A DNA stretch of 64,000 nt from Arthrobacter citreus (GCF_038405225.1 NZ_CP151657.1:930001-994000), one strand, 5' to 3'; positions 1 through 10,286 are shown, counted from the first letter of the stretch. A program made the numbers and translations. Notes: a model not told the origin generated them from the sequence alone.

Positions 1-261
1 AACAACGGCGTTCGGGAAGAGATACCGCCCACCCTTGATGTCCTGGCCAGCGGCCTGCCCGACGGCGGGGAACTGGTGGAGGGCCCCCAACCGGGTCCGG
101 CCGACCTGACGGTGGAGCGGATCAGCACCGGGGACTGGGAGCTTTCAGTGGTGCGGGTCCTGGACCTCGGGGGAGAGGCAACCGCCGATCCTGCGCTGAC
201 GGCACAGTGGAACGGCCAGGATGTTCCGGTTCTTCTCGCCTGGGCGCTCCCGGCCAGTTAG
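1..261 (+). CDS. 3' end of an unrecognised protein (5' end outside window)
   Basis: The reading frame is open from base 1 to a TAG at 259-261, so only the last 86 residues are visible. The piece is acidic and hydrophilic, with a short hydrophobic ending (VLLAWALPAS). I recognise no family motif. It converges on the VKOR-family gene on the other strand, 27 bases away. The frame and its GC-rich third positions look coding; the function is unknown. Confidence 0.55.
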   Translation, partial: NNGVREEIPPTLDVLASGLPDGGELVEGPQPGPADLTVERISTGDWELSVVRVLDLGGEATADPALTAQWNGQDVPVLLAWALPAS

Positions 262-288
262 CTGCCTCCCGGCGGGCGGCGGGGCCGC

Positions 289-912
289 CTAGCCGAGGAA
301 GGAGTTGATGAACCTGAAGAAGATGGAGGCGGCGGTGGCCACCCAGAACAGGGCGACAATGACCCACGCCCACTCGGACGTGAACTTCACCAGCCCTGCC
401 GGCGCCGGCAGGACGCCGTGTGCCATGTTGCGGATGGTCGTGAAGACAAACATCGGAATCATGGCAGTCCACACCACAATGCAGTAGATGCACAGGACGT
501 AGATGTCGAAGAGCGCCTGGCTCCACAGCCAGACAACAAACACCATTCCCAGGGTGACTCCGGCCTGCAGCCCCAGCCAGTACCAGCGCTTGAAGGAGGC
601 GCCGGCCAGCATGGCGACGGCGGTGGTGATGACGACGGCGAACGCCACGATCCCGATCAGCGGGTTGGGGAAGCCGAAGATCGAGGCCTGCCATGTTTGG
701 AAGACCGTGCCGCAGGACACCCAGGGATTGATGTCGCAGCTGGTGATGTAGTTGGCATCGGCGTAGACCCGCAGCCGTTCCAAAACGAGGACGGCGGAGG
801 CTGCCCAGCCGATGACGCCCGTGATAAGCAGGATCCAGGCGAAGCCGCGTTCCTGGACATGCGGTTCGGCGGCCCGGCGGGTGGCTTGCTGACTGGCGGC
901 GCTGGACGGCAC
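289..912 (-). CDS. Vitamin K epoxide reductase (VKOR) family membrane protein
   Basis: This 207-residue integral membrane thiol oxidoreductase would be expected to reoxidise a periplasmic/extracytoplasmic DsbA-like partner using quinone. Four to five hydrophobic helices are visible. The loop cysteines of the family are at C59 and C67 (CDINPWVSC), and the quinone-site CxxC is at 141-144 (CIYC). GTG start: an AAAGGAG sequence lies seven bases upstream. No dsbA gene is adjacent; the only DsbA-like domain in the window is fused to NhaA about 13 kb away. The family call is firm, the physiological partner is inferred. Confidence 0.9.
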   Translation of the reverse strand: MPSSAASQQATRRAAEPHVQERGFAWILLITGVIGWAASAVLVLERLRVYADANYITSCDINPWVSCGTVFQTWQASIFGFPNPLIGIVAFAVVITTAVAMLAGASFKRWYWLGLQAGVTLGMVFVVWLWSQALFDIYVLCIYCIVVWTAMIPMFVFTTIRNMAHGVLPAPAGLVKFTSEWAWVIVALFWVATAASIFFRFINSFLG

Positions 913-1340
913 GAAAATCTCCTTTGGCGGGTGTGTCTATACGTGTCGAGTGTATGCGCTGCTGGAGGCCAAAAAGACGGGTGTGTGAGATAATGACTGT
1001 GGCTGACGGCGGAACCACATTCCGCTGACGGTCCAGCGACAGGCTTCCGGTTCTGTCGGTGACGCTTCCCATGCAGTTTGCCCATCAACCCGGATGGGAA
1101 CCAGGGAATCCGCCGATTAGACCTACCCGTAACGGCAACGTCGTGAACGTGCCGACAGGTAGCAGGAAAAGCGCCGCTGGTCTTCGAGTGATACCGCGCC
1201 CTACAGCTGGCACGACCTCGGATGACATCCAGACGACTTCCGGCTGGCGGCAGGCAATTGATGCCCCCCGTACAGCCGACACATTGCCCGCTGGGCATTG
1301 GAATGTGGCCAGTGCCGCAGGGGCCGGAGCGTAGCCTTTT
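913..1340. promoter_or_regulatory. 428-bp divergent region upstream of rne and the VKOR gene
   Basis: No convincing gene is present. On the plus strand an extended -10-like element TGAGATAAT occupies 986-994, without an obvious -35. If used, it would give rne an untranslated leader of roughly 340 nt. Long leaders are known to mediate RNase E autoregulation in enterobacteria; whether that applies here is untested. No clear Shine-Dalgarno precedes the rne ATG. One short open frame (1059-1334) runs through the leader but has no supporting features. Confidence 0.35.
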
Positions 1341-4300
1341 ATGAGTGATGCACTGAATAATGACCTAGCAGCCAACGGCGGTCTAACTGCCGGGGAAAAG
1401 ACTGCGGATTCCGCACAGGGCGAATCCGCACCGACAGATTCCACACCGGTCAAAGAGCCGGTAAAGAGGGCCACTCGCAGCCGCCGCAAGTCGGTGGCTG
1501 CTTCTGCACCGGCAGCGTCTTCCGACGCCGCTGAGAAGACTGCAGCCGATGCCAAGGCTCCCGCTGACGTGTCCGCAGAAGTTCCCGCAGAAGCTGCGCC
1601 GGCGGAAAAGCCGAAGCGCGTGCGGGCAACACGGCGCAAGACGGTTCCGGCCGCCGAAGCCGCAACCGAGGCTTCCCCCGAAGCCGTGCCGGAAGCTGCA
1701 ACCGCAGCTTCCCCCGAGGCCGCTGAAGTAACAGCCGCTGAAGCGACAGCCGCTGAAGCGGCAGCCGCACCCGAGACAGCGGCACCCGCGAAGGCCGTGC
1801 GCCGTCGTCGTGCCCCTGCCAAGAAGGCAGCGGACGCAACCGACACAACAACGGTTCCCGAGTCTGCAGCCGCCCCGGCCGCTTCGCCTGAAGCCGCCGC
1901 TTCGGAACCTGCCCAGCCCGAAACCGCAGAGGCTCCGGCAGCTGAGGCCAAGGCTGCACCGAAGACACGCACCCGCCGCCGCCCCGCCAAGGCCGCCGAG
2001 AAGGCTCCGGACGCAGCCGCTGAACTCCCCGGCACTGAAGCGGCAGCGGAGGCCGCGGCAGATGACACCGCGGCCGCCCCCGGTTCCGCCGCCGCAGAAG
2101 AAGCCCTTCCGGCGCAGACCGGACCGGCGCAGGAGGAAACCGCGGAAGCTGATGCATCCTCCAGCCGCAATCCCTTTGCAGTGCCGGCGCTGCCGCTCTT
2201 CCATGCACCGGATCTGACCGCCGTTCGCGCCGTCCCCGTGCATGACGAAGCGGATGATGCCGATGACGATGACGATTCAGCCGACGGGAACCGCAGCCGC
2301 CGCCGCAGCCGCCGGGGACGTAACCGTGCGCGCAGCGAATCCCCCGCACGCGGTGAAGGTTCCGGTTCCGAGGCTGCGGAGTCCGACGATGCTGCTCCCG
2401 CAGACGGTGCAGCCGGTCCGGACAGCAGCGAAGGAGTCACCTCCCGCCGCCGCCGTCGCCGCCGCCGCGGTGACGCGGACCTGGAGCTGACCGGCGGAGC
2501 GGACGATGATCCGCCCAACACGGTGACCCGGGTCCGTGCCCCGCGCGCCCACGCCGACGCACCCGTTTCGGACCGCGTCACCAGCGTTAAGGGCTCCACG
2601 CGCCTTGAAGCCAAGAAGCAGCGCCGCCGGGAGTCCCGCGAGTCCGGACGCCGCCGCCACGTCATCACCGAGGCCGAGTTCCTCGCCCGCCGCGAGTCGG
2701 TTGACCGGCAGATGATCGTCCGCCAGCGTGACGAGCGGATCCAGATTGGCGTGCTGGAGGATGGCGTCCTCGCCGAGCACTTTGTCTCCAACACCCAGCA
2801 GGATTCACTGATCGGCAATGTCTACGTCGGCAAGGTCCAGAATGTGCTGCCGAGCATGGAAGCTGCCTTCGTGGACATCGGACGCGGCCGCAACGCCGTC
2901 CTGTACGCCGGCGAAGTCAACTGGGACGCCGCCGGCCTCGACGGCCAGCCGCGCCGCATTGAGCTGGCGCTGAAGTCCGGGGACTCGGTCCTGGTGCAGG
3001 TCACCAAGGATCCCGTGGGCCACAAGGGCGCCCGCCTGACGAGCCAGATCTCGCTGCCGGGCCGCTACCTGGTGTACGTCCCGGGCGGCTCCATGACGGG
3101 CATTTCCCGCAAGCTGCCCGACGTCGAGCGTAACCGGCTCAAGAAGATCCTCAAGGACCACCTTCCGCAGGATGCCGGCGTCATTGTGCGCACCGCAGCC
3201 GAGGGCGCATCCGAAGAGGAGCTGATGAATGACATCAACCGCCTCCGCGCCCAGTGGGAAACCATCGAAGCCAAAGCCAAGTCCACCAAGACGCTGGCTC
3301 CCGAGCTGCTGTACGGCGAGCCGGACCTGACCATCAAGGTGGTCCGCGACGTCTTCAACGAGGACTTCTCCAAGCTGATCGTCTCCGGCGATGAAGCATG
3401 GGACACCATCGAGGCCTATGTCACCTACGTGGCACCGGACCTGGTGGGCCGCCTGGAAAAGTGGACCAAGGACGAAGACATCTTTGCCGCCAGCCGCATT
3501 GACGAGCAGATCGCCAAGGCGCTGGACCGCAAGGTCTTCCTGCCCTCCGGCGGCTCGCTGGTGATTGACCGCACCGAAGCCATGACCGTGGTGGACGTGA
3601 ACACAGGCAAGTTCACCGGCAGCGGCGGAAACCTCGAAGAGACCGTCACCAAGAACAACCTCGAAGCGGCTGAGGAAGTGGTCCGCCAGCTGCGGCTGCG
3701 CGACATCGGCGGCATCATTGTCATCGACTTCATCGACATGGTCCTTGAAGCTAACCGTGACCTGGTGCTGCGCCGCCTCGTTGAGTGCCTGGGCCGTGAC
3801 CGGACCAAGCACCAGGTTGCCGAGGTAACGTCCCTGGGCCTGGTCCAGATGACGCGCAAGCGCATGGGAACCGGCCTGCTCGAGGTCTTCGGTGAGGAGT
3901 GCGAGGCCTGTGCCGGCCGCGGCGTCATCACGCATGAGGTCCCGGTGGAGCACCGCCGCAGCACCAGTCACAACAGCGCCGGAAACGGTGCGGCTGCCCA
4001 TGCCGTGTCCGAAGACAACCACCAGCAGCACCTGCGGCAGGAAAAGCAGTCACGCGGAGACCGGAAGCGCAACCGCAGCCGCGGCCAGGGCACCCCGCAG
4101 CAGGCTGCGGCAGCGGCAGCCGCCGCCGACGAGCCGGTCAAGACCGAGGAGGCAACCAACGGAGAAGCGGAGCGGCAGGCCAAAGCCAAGGCTGAGGCAG
4201 CCCGTGCGGCACTGGCGACCATAGCGGCCGCAACTGCCGCCGCAACGGCTGCGTCGCACGACGCCGTCGAGCCGGGGGACCGCGCCGCGGCTCAGCAGGC

Positions 4301-4955
4301 GGAAGCACCGAAGGTTTCTCCGGAGGACCCAACAGGTTCGGAAGCCGGCGACGAGACCGGTACCGTCCTGAAGATCCAGGGCGAGACCGTTGTGGTGCCG
4401 CGCCGGGAACGGCGCCAGCCGGTGCAGGAGGAGTCCCGCTTCACCCTGGAAAGCCTGACCGAGGCCTTCAACGAAGTTGCGGCCGCTGCTGCTCCGGAAG
4501 GACGATCAGCTGAAGGCCGCCGGGAGCCGGACACCGCCGATGCCGGCCGGGGACAGCCCGCTGCCCGGGCCCCCCGCCGGTCACGGCGCAGCAGTGCCGC
4601 GGCCCGCAACGTCCAGGCTCCGGCGCAGAGCGATCCGGCGCCGGCCTGGGAAACCCCCGCGCCGGTTCAGCCTGCTGCTGCCCAGCCTGTTGCAGCCCAG
4701 CCTGTTGCAGCTCAGCCGGTAGCCGCTGCCGCAGCGCCTGTCCGGACTCCGCGCCGCCGCCGTGCAGCGGGAAGTCCGCAGGGTGCCTCGGGTGCCGAAG
4801 CCATCCAGACCGGTGGCACCGAGCCCGCTGCGGCCCCGGTGGCTGTCCGCCATGCCGCGGCCCCGGCTGCCGCGCAGAAGCAGGAGAAGCGGCGTGAGCC
4901 CGCCGGCGGCGCTCCCGTGATCCTCGGCGTCGGCGTTCCGGCTTCGGAGCTCTAA
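1341..4955 (+). CDS. rne: Ribonuclease E/G family endoribonuclease
   Basis: This 1204-residue single-strand endoribonuclease matures rRNA and turns over mRNA. The first ~455 residues are Ala/Pro/Glu-rich with Arg/Lys patches and look disordered. The catalytic core starts near 458, with an S1 RNA-binding domain at about 490-575. The Mg-binding aspartates matching E. coli D303 and D346 are D752 (VVDVNTGKF) and D796 (VIDFIDM). The zinc-link CxxC is C854/C857. A second low-complexity arm of ~330 residues follows, with Arg-rich and AQPVA repeat tracts. In actinobacteria, core-central RNase E with two flanking arms is normal. The gene ends in a strong terminator and precedes rplU. Confidence 0.95.
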   Translation: MSDALNNDLAANGGLTAGEKTADSAQGESAPTDSTPVKEPVKRATRSRRKSVAASAPAASSDAAEKTAADAKAPADVSAEVPAEAAPAEKPKRVRATRRKTVPAAEAATEASPEAVPEAATAASPEAAEVTAAEATAAEAAAAPETAAPAKAVRRRRAPAKKAADATDTTTVPESAAAPAASPEAAASEPAQPETAEAPAAEAKAAPKTRTRRRPAKAAEKAPDAAAELPGTEAAAEAAADDTAAAPGSAAAEEALPAQTGPAQEETAEADASSSRNPFAVPALPLFHAPDLTAVRAVPVHDEADDADDDDDSADGNRSRRRSRRGRNRARSESPARGEGSGSEAAESDDAAPADGAAGPDSSEGVTSRRRRRRRRGDADLELTGGADDDPPNTVTRVRAPRAHADAPVSDRVTSVKGSTRLEAKKQRRRESRESGRRRHVITEAEFLARRESVDRQMIVRQRDERIQIGVLEDGVLAEHFVSNTQQDSLIGNVYVGKVQNVLPSMEAAFVDIGRGRNAVLYAGEVNWDAAGLDGQPRRIELALKSGDSVLVQVTKDPVGHKGARLTSQISLPGRYLVYVPGGSMTGISRKLPDVERNRLKKILKDHLPQDAGVIVRTAAEGASEEELMNDINRLRAQWETIEAKAKSTKTLAPELLYGEPDLTIKVVRDVFNEDFSKLIVSGDEAWDTIEAYVTYVAPDLVGRLEKWTKDEDIFAASRIDEQIAKALDRKVFLPSGGSLVIDRTEAMTVVDVNTGKFTGSGGNLEETVTKNNLEAAEEVVRQLRLRDIGGIIVIDFIDMVLEANRDLVLRRLVECLGRDRTKHQVAEVTSLGLVQMTRKRMGTGLLEVFGEECEACAGRGVITHEVPVEHRRSTSHNSAGNGAAAHAVSEDNHQQHLRQEKQSRGDRKRNRSRGQGTPQQAAAAAAAADEPVKTEEATNGEAERQAKAKAEAARAALATIAAATAAATAASHDAVEPGDRAAAQQAEAPKVSPEDPTGSEAGDETGTVLKIQGETVVVPRRERRQPVQEESRFTLESLTEAFNEVAAAAAPEGRSAEGRREPDTADAGRGQPAARAPRRSRRSSAAARNVQAPAQSDPAPAWETPAPVQPAAAQPVAAQPVAAQPVAAAAAPVRTPRRRRAAGSPQGASGAEAIQTGGTEPAAAPVAVRHAAAPAAAQKQEKRREPAGGAPVILGVGVPASEL

Positions 4956-5009
4956 GGGCCGTCCAGCGCTCCCGCAACATCCGCAGCGCGGCCTGAACAG
5001 GCGTTGCCA

Positions 5010-5059
5010 GAGGAGGCGGTAAACCCCAAATCAGGGGTTTACCGCCTCCTCTTCTGTCT
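5010..5059 (+). terminator. Strong rho-independent terminator after rne
   Basis: A perfect 18-bp inverted repeat (5010-5027 with 5034-5051) has a 6-nt AAATCA loop and is followed by the T-rich TTCTGTCT. It separates rne transcription from the rplU promoter just downstream. Confidence 0.85.
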
Positions 5060-5082
5060 ACAGGCGGCAGGACCTCCTGAAA

Positions 5083-5311
5083 TGCTATAAAGTAGAGCGA
5101 GAGCAGTGACGTCCGGATGAGGGCGGTACGCGCGGAAGCCCAGCATTTGCGGGTTATCGGTTGCGTAGCGTAACCTTGAACTTCGGTGCGAACGCCTTCC
5201 AACCGTTTATCGGATACAGGGCGTGACTGCATGGCGCAAGGCGGGCCCATTTTCGGCCCAGCTAAATGCGCATCCAAGTATTAAACGTCGAGAGAAGTGA
5301 GTTCCCAAGTG
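5083..5311 (+). promoter_or_regulatory. rplU promoter and about 210-nt leader
   Basis: An extended -10 element TGCTATAAA is at 5083-5091, directly after the rne terminator, with no good -35. The leader to the L21 start is long and has GC-rich complementary segments (for example GGCGGGCCC against GGGCC around 5240-5260). L21 operons often have structured autoregulatory leaders in other bacteria; that this is one is inference. The gap from 4956 to 5311 holds no gene. Confidence 0.45.
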
Positions 5312-5620
5312 GTGTACGCGATTGTCCGCGCTGGCGGCCGCCAAGAAAAGGTTTCCGTCGGAGACCTCGTAACCCTGGACCGCGTCCCCGGTGGAGCCGG
5401 CAGCACCTTTGAGCTGCCCGCCCTGCTATTGGTTGATGGCGACCAGGTCACCTCTTCCGCACAGGACCTGGCCAAGGTCACCGTGACGGCAGAGATCGTT
5501 GAGAATTTTCGGGGTCCGAAGATTGTCATCCAGAAGTTCAAGAACAAGACCGGCTACAAGAAGCGTCAGGGCTACCGCTCCTCGCTGACCAAGGTCAAGG
5601 TTACGTCCATCAACTCCTGA
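5312..5620 (+). CDS. rplU: 50S ribosomal protein L21
   Basis: The 102-residue protein binds 23S rRNA in the large subunit. It starts [15 protein letters not shown] and has the conserved C-terminal [11 protein letters not shown] segment. GTG codons at 5297, 5309 and 5312 are all in frame. The 5312 (or 5309) start fits family length, with GAGAGAAG at 5290-5297 as the likely ribosome-binding site, which would be too close for the 5297 start. First gene of an rplU-rpmA transcript. Confidence 0.95.
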   Translation: MYAIVRAGGRQEKVSVGDLVTLDRVPGGAGSTFELPALLLVDGDQVTSSAQDLAKVTVTAEIVENFRGPKIVIQKFKNKTGYKKRQGYRSSLTKVKVTSINS

Positions 5621-5710
5621 TTCTCGTGCCGGCTCCACCAGGAGCCGGGAACGCGGGAAGCATCCCGCCCTGAGTTTCATAATCAGTAAAGCAAAGGCAG
5701 GCAGTAGAAA

Positions 5711-5974
5711 ATGGCACATAAGAAAGGTGCGAGTTCCACTCGCAACGGTCGCGACTCCAACGCCCAGTACCTCGGCGTAAAGCGTTTCGGCGGCCAGGTT
5801 GTCAAGGCAGGCGAAATCATCGTTCGCCAGCGCGGCACCCACTTCCACCCGGGCGAGGGCGTTGGCCGCGGAGGCGACGACACCCTGTTCGCGCTCGAAG
5901 CCGGTGCAGTCGAATTCGGCAGCCGCCGCGGCCGCCGCGTCGTGAACATCGTGGCTGCTGCAGTAGCCGAGTAG
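5711..5974 (+). CDS. rpmA: 50S ribosomal protein L27
   Basis: This 87-residue large-subunit protein has an N-terminal tail ([16 protein letters not shown]) that reaches the peptidyl-transferase centre. It shows the family motif [19 protein letters not shown]. It begins directly with MAHKKG, so there is no sign of the Firmicutes-type cleavable N-terminal extension. It lies 90 bp after rplU and ends before a strong terminator. Confidence 0.97.
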   Translation: MAHKKGASSTRNGRDSNAQYLGVKRFGGQVVKAGEIIVRQRGTHFHPGEGVGRGGDDTLFALEAGAVEFGSRRGRRVVNIVAAAVAE

Positions 5975-5995
5975 TCACCGCATTTTAGCTTTTCC

Positions 5996-6034
5996 GACGG
6001 GGCGGGCCTTGATGGCCCGCCCCGTCGTCTTTTA
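5996..6034 (+). terminator. Terminator after rpmA
   Basis: A perfect 13-bp GC-rich stem (5996-6008 with 6014-6026) has a TTGAT loop and is followed by GTCTTTTAA. It separates rplU-rpmA from obg, so obg probably has its own promoter or depends on read-through. Confidence 0.85.
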
Positions 6035-6080
6035 AGCCGAGTAGAATTGGCATGATCAAAAAATTCCTTGAAGGAGAACC

Positions 6081-7655
6081 ATGGCCAGCTTTGTAGACCG
6101 CGTAGTACTGCATGTTTCAGGCGGTACAGGCGGCCATGGTTGCGTGTCCGTAAAGCGTGAAAAGTTCAAGCCCCTGGGTGGGCCCGACGGCGGCAACGGC
6201 GGCGACGGCGGCGACGTCATCCTGCGTGTTGACTCCAGTGCCACCACCCTGCTCGATTACCACCACCTTCCGCACCGCCACGCCACCAACGGCGGCAACG
6301 GCATGGGCGACTGGCGCAACGGCAAGACCGGCGAAACGCTGATCCTGCCGGTGCCGGACGGCACCGTCGTCAAGAACAAAGACGGCGAAGTCCTCGCGGA
6401 CCTCGTTGGCGAAGGCTCCGAGTACATTGCCGCGGCAGGCGGCCAGGGCGGCCTGGGTAACTCCTCGCTGTCCTCGCAGAAGCGCAAGGCCCCCGGCTTT
6501 GCCCTGCTGGGCGTGCCCGGAGACGAGCGGGACATCGTCCTGGAGCTCAAGTCCATCGCGGACATTGCCCTGGTGGGCTTCCCGTCCGCCGGAAAATCAT
6601 CGCTGATTGCCGCCATGTCGGCGGCCCGGCCGAAGATTGCTGACTACCCCTTCACTACGCTGGTCCCGAACCTGGGCGTCGTTGAAGCCGGCGATGTCCG
6701 CTTCACGGTTGCCGACGTCCCGGGCCTCATCGAAGGCGCCTCCGAAGGCAAGGGGCTGGGACATAACTTCCTGCGCCATGTGGAGCGCTGCGCCGCCCTG
6801 GTGCATGTGCTGGACTGCGCGGCTCTGGAAACGGACCGCGATCCGCTGGGCGACCTGGACATCATTGAGCAGGAGCTCGACAAGTACACCGTGGATATGA
6901 GCTTCGCGGGCACCGACGGCGACGTCGTCCCGCTGAACCAGCGCCCGCGCCTGGTCGCGCTCAACAAGGTGGACGTCCCTGACGGCCGCGACATGGCCGA
7001 ATTTGTCCGCCCGGAACTGGAGAAGCGCGGCTACCGCGTCTTCGAAGTTTCAGCGTCCAGCCACGAAGGCCTGAAGGCACTGGGTTACGCCATGGCCGAG
7101 ATTGTCCGTGACGCACGCTCCGCCGTGCAGGCAGCCCCGCCGCGGGTGAAGACCCCCACGCTGCGCGTGCGCAACGCCGACGGCAAGGGCGGGTTCAGCA
7201 TCCGCAGGGAAGAGCGCAACCTGGAGCCGCTGTTCCGTGTCCTCGGTGACAAGCCGGTTCGCTGGGTGGCGCAGACCGACTTCACCAACGACGAGGCTGT
7301 GGGCTACCTTGCCGACCGCCTGGCCAAGCTCGGCGTTGAGGACAAGCTCTTCAAGGCCGGCGCCAAGCCCGGCGACGCCGTGGTGATCGGTGAGGGCGAC
7401 GGCGTTGTCTTCGACTGGGAGCCGACCATGATTGGCGGTGCGGAGCTTCTGGCTGCATCACCGCGCGGCTCGGATATCCGCATCGAGGAGTTCTCCCGGC
7501 CGACGCGCGAAGAAAAGCGCGAAGACCACCAGCAGCGCCGTGACGCACGTGCCGCTGCACGCGCGGAGCTGGAAACCGAGCGCCGTGCAGGCATCTGGAC
7601 GGAATCCGTGAACTACAAGCACAACAAGCCCGCGGCGCCCGCAGAAGGCGAATAA
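6081..7655 (+). CDS. obg: GTPase Obg/CgtA
   Basis: This 524-residue ribosome-associated GTPase acts in 50S assembly and stress control. The Gly-rich Obg fold spans about 1-158. The G domain has P-loop GFPSAGKSS at 166-174, switch motif DVPG and NKVD. The actinobacterial OCT domain follows, then a charged C-terminal tail rich in Arg/Glu/Ala. An AAGGAG site lies six to seven bases before the ATG. It is followed at 52 bp by proB, the usual actinobacterial order. Confidence 0.97.
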   Translation: MASFVDRVVLHVSGGTGGHGCVSVKREKFKPLGGPDGGNGGDGGDVILRVDSSATTLLDYHHLPHRHATNGGNGMGDWRNGKTGETLILPVPDGTVVKNKDGEVLADLVGEGSEYIAAAGGQGGLGNSSLSSQKRKAPGFALLGVPGDERDIVLELKSIADIALVGFPSAGKSSLIAAMSAARPKIADYPFTTLVPNLGVVEAGDVRFTVADVPGLIEGASEGKGLGHNFLRHVERCAALVHVLDCAALETDRDPLGDLDIIEQELDKYTVDMSFAGTDGDVVPLNQRPRLVALNKVDVPDGRDMAEFVRPELEKRGYRVFEVSASSHEGLKALGYAMAEIVRDARSAVQAAPPRVKTPTLRVRNADGKGGFSIRREERNLEPLFRVLGDKPVRWVAQTDFTNDEAVGYLADRLAKLGVEDKLFKAGAKPGDAVVIGEGDGVVFDWEPTMIGGAELLAASPRGSDIRIEEFSRPTREEKREDHQQRRDARAAARAELETERRAGIWTESVNYKHNKPAAPAEGE

Positions 7656-7707
7656 CGGCTTAACACAACCCGCCCGGGTGCGGGGAAACGCATAGGGTGG
7701 TGGGGAC

Positions 7708-8961
7708 ATGACTGATAACACATCATCCCACCACCCTGTCCCTGCACCCCGCCGGGCCCTCCGCTCGCGCTCCGGGCTCGCCCGTGCCCAGCGGATTGTC
7801 GTCAAAGTGGGTTCCTCCTCGCTGACATCAGTGGCCGGAGGAATTTCCGACGAAGCGCTGACCGGTCTCGCGGATGTCCTCGCCGCCCGCCGGGCACAGG
7901 GCACCGAGATCATCCTGGTGTCCTCCGGCGCCATTTCGGCCGGCCTGGCACCCCTGGGGCTGACCAAGCGCCCCACCCAGCTTTCCTCGCAGCAGGCGGC
8001 AGCCTCCGTGGGCCAGGGCCTGCTGATGGCCCGGTACACCGAGGCCTTCGGCAAACACGGAGTGACAGTCAGCCAGGTCCTGCTCACCATCGAAGACCTG
8101 ATGCGCCGCACACACCACGCCAACGCGCACCGCGCCATGGAGCGGCTGCTGAACTTCGGCGTCGTGCCCATCGTCAATGAAAATGACACCGTGGCCAGCC
8201 ACGAAATCCGCTTTGGCGACAATGACCGGCTGGCGGCACTGGTGGCGCACCTGGTCAAGGCCGACGCGCTGATCCTGCTGTCCGACGTCGACGCGCTGTA
8301 CGACGGTCCGCCATCCGAAGGCGCCGTTCGCATCCCCGAGGTGACCGGGCAGAAGGACCTCGAGGACGTCCGGATTGGCAAGGTGGGCCGGGCCGGCGTC
8401 GGGACCGGCGGCATGGCCACCAAAGTCGAGGCAGCCACGATCGCCGCGGAGTCCGGGATTCCCGCCCTGGTGACATCCACCGCCAACGCCGCCGCGGCGC
8501 TGGCGGGGGAGGACGTCGGAACGTGGTTCACCGGGCGTGGCCGCCGCCAGTCCATGCGCCTGCTGTGGCTGGCCCATGTCGCCCGGCTCCAGGGCACGCT
8601 TGTAGTGGACGACGGCGCCGCCAAGGCGGTTGCCGACCGGCGCCGGTCGCTGCTTCCCGCGGGCATCGTCTCCGTTGAGGGACATTTCGAGCCCGGCGAC
8701 CCGGTGGCCGTGGCCGGCCAGGACGGCACCGTGATTGCCCACGGACTGAGCAACTACGGATCCGACGAGCTGCCGCAGATGCTCGGCCGGTCCACCCGCG
8801 AACTGTCCAAGGAACTGGGACGCGCCTACGAACGCGCGGTGGTGCACGTCAATGACCTGGTGGTCCTGCAGGACGGCAGGCACCTGGCCGACCCCGGATT
8901 CCCTGCGGCATCGGGTTCCTCCGTTGCACGCCCTGAGACCCTCAATACACTGGGAGCATGA
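7708..8961 (+). CDS. proB: Glutamate 5-kinase
   Basis: It phosphorylates glutamate in the first step of proline synthesis. In this 417-residue protein the amino-acid-kinase domain starts near residue 30 (VVKVGSSSL), with substrate loop residues in PIVNENDTV and FGDNDRLAALVA. A C-terminal PUA domain ends with GLSNYGSDEL. The ~28-residue basic N-terminal extension is longer than in E. coli. It overlaps proA by four bases (ATGA), indicating translational coupling. Confidence 0.96.
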   Translation: MTDNTSSHHPVPAPRRALRSRSGLARAQRIVVKVGSSSLTSVAGGISDEALTGLADVLAARRAQGTEIILVSSGAISAGLAPLGLTKRPTQLSSQQAAASVGQGLLMARYTEAFGKHGVTVSQVLLTIEDLMRRTHHANAHRAMERLLNFGVVPIVNENDTVASHEIRFGDNDRLAALVAHLVKADALILLSDVDALYDGPPSEGAVRIPEVTGQKDLEDVRIGKVGRAGVGTGGMATKVEAATIAAESGIPALVTSTANAAAALAGEDVGTWFTGRGRRQSMRLLWLAHVARLQGTLVVDDGAAKAVADRRRSLLPAGIVSVEGHFEPGDPVAVAGQDGTVIAHGLSNYGSDELPQMLGRSTRELSKELGRAYERAVVHVNDLVVLQDGRHLADPGFPAASGSSVARPETLNTLGA

Positions 8962-10286
8962 GCGCCTTGAAGACATCAGTGACGAACGCATCAGAAACGT
9001 CGGTGACCGGGGCGGGCACCGCCGCGGACGAGGCGGTGGCCGGGATTCATGCGGCCGCCGACCGCGCCCGCATTGCCTCCCGCCGCTTGGCCCGGGCCAA
9101 CCGGGCCTGGAAGGACTTGGGCCTGCGGGAAATCGGCAAGAACCTCGTCGCCAAGCGTGAACTGATCCTGGCCGCCAACGCCGGCGATGTCGCCACCGGC
9201 CGGTCCAAGGGAACATCGGCGGCAATGCTGGACCGCCTCACCCTGACCCCGGAACGGATCGAAGGCCTGGCGCAGGCACTGGAAAAGCTGGCCGGCCTGC
9301 CGGATCCCGTCGGTTCGGTGGCCCGCGGCCAGACGCTGCCCAACGGGCTTCGCCTGCGCCAGGTGCACGTTCCGCTGGGCGTGGTGGCAGCCATTTACGA
9401 AGCACGGCCCAACGTCACAGTGGATATTGCCGGGCTCGCACTAAAGAGCGGCAACTCCGTGATCCTGCGCGGCGGCAGTGCCGCGGCGCAGACCAATGCC
9501 GTGCTCGTGGACATTATCCGGGACTCCCTCGAGGCCGTGGGGCTGCCGGCCGACGCGGTACAGGGCGTGGATGCCTACGGCCGCGCCGGCGCCAACGCGC
9601 TCATGAAGGCCCGCGGCAAGGTGGATGTCCTGATTCCCCGGGGTGGACGGGACCTGATCCAGACAGTGGTCGCCAATGCCGCCGTTCCCGTGATCGAAAC
9701 CGGCGAAGGAAACGTCCACATTTACCTGGACCGCAGCGCTCCGGTGGAAATGGCAGTGGATATCCTGCTGAACGCCAAGACCCAGCGGCCCAGCGTCTGC
9801 AATACCGTCGAAACCCTCCTGGTGCACCGTGACGCCGAGGCGGCCTCCGATGTGCTTGCCGCCCTGGCTGCTGCCGGAGTGCGGCTGCACGCCGACGACC
9901 GGGTTCGGGCCGCCCTTCCGGCGGGCATCGAGTCGCAGGCGGCGGGGGAGGACGACTGGGGCCGGGAATACATGGACCTGGACCTGGCCGTGGCCATGGT
10001 CGATGACATGGACGAGGCGCTTGACCACATTCGCCGCTGGAGCACCGGGCACACTGAAGCGATCATCACCAACGACCTGGCCAATGCGGAACGCTTCATC
10101 GCGGAGATTGACTCGGCCGCGGTCATCGTGAATGCTTCCACCCGGTTTACCGACGGCGGAGAGCTGGGGCTGGGAGCCGAGGTGGGTATTTCCACCCAGA
10201 AACTGCATGCGCGCGGACCGATGGGGCTGCGGGAGCTGACAACCACCAAATGGATTGTCCAGGGTGACGGCCACATCCGCATCTAA
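8958..10286 (+). CDS. proA: Glutamate-5-semialdehyde dehydrogenase (gamma-glutamyl phosphate reductase)
   Basis: NADPH-dependent reduction of gamma-glutamyl phosphate, the second step of proline synthesis. 442 residues of the aldehyde-dehydrogenase superfamily. The catalytic cysteine lies in QRPSVCNTVETLL, and the C-terminal signature is RGPMGLRELTT. The start overlaps the proB stop. The first ~25 residues are Thr/Ser/Ala-rich and look like a non-conserved extension. Confidence 0.96.
   Translation: MSALKTSVTNASETSVTGAGTAADEAVAGIHAAADRARIASRRLARANRAWKDLGLREIGKNLVAKRELILAANAGDVATGRSKGTSAAMLDRLTLTPERIEGLAQALEKLAGLPDPVGSVARGQTLPNGLRLRQVHVPLGVVAAIYEARPNVTVDIAGLALKSGNSVILRGGSAAAQTNAVLVDIIRDSLEAVGLPADAVQGVDAYGRAGANALMKARGKVDVLIPRGGRDLIQTVVANAAVPVIETGEGNVHIYLDRSAPVEMAVDILLNAKTQRPSVCNTVETLLVHRDAEAASDVLAALAAAGVRLHADDRVRAALPAGIESQAAGEDDWGREYMDLDLAVAMVDDMDEALDHIRRWSTGHTEAIITNDLANAERFIAEIDSAAVIVNASTRFTDGGELGLGAEVGISTQKLHARGPMGLRELTTTKWIVQGDGHIRI

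Noticed and set aside
1085-2818. 577-residue minus-strand frame opposite rne (and similar long antisense frames)
   Set aside because: It is Ser/Ala/Arg-biased low-complexity sequence created by the GC-rich rne codons in antisense; no motifs.
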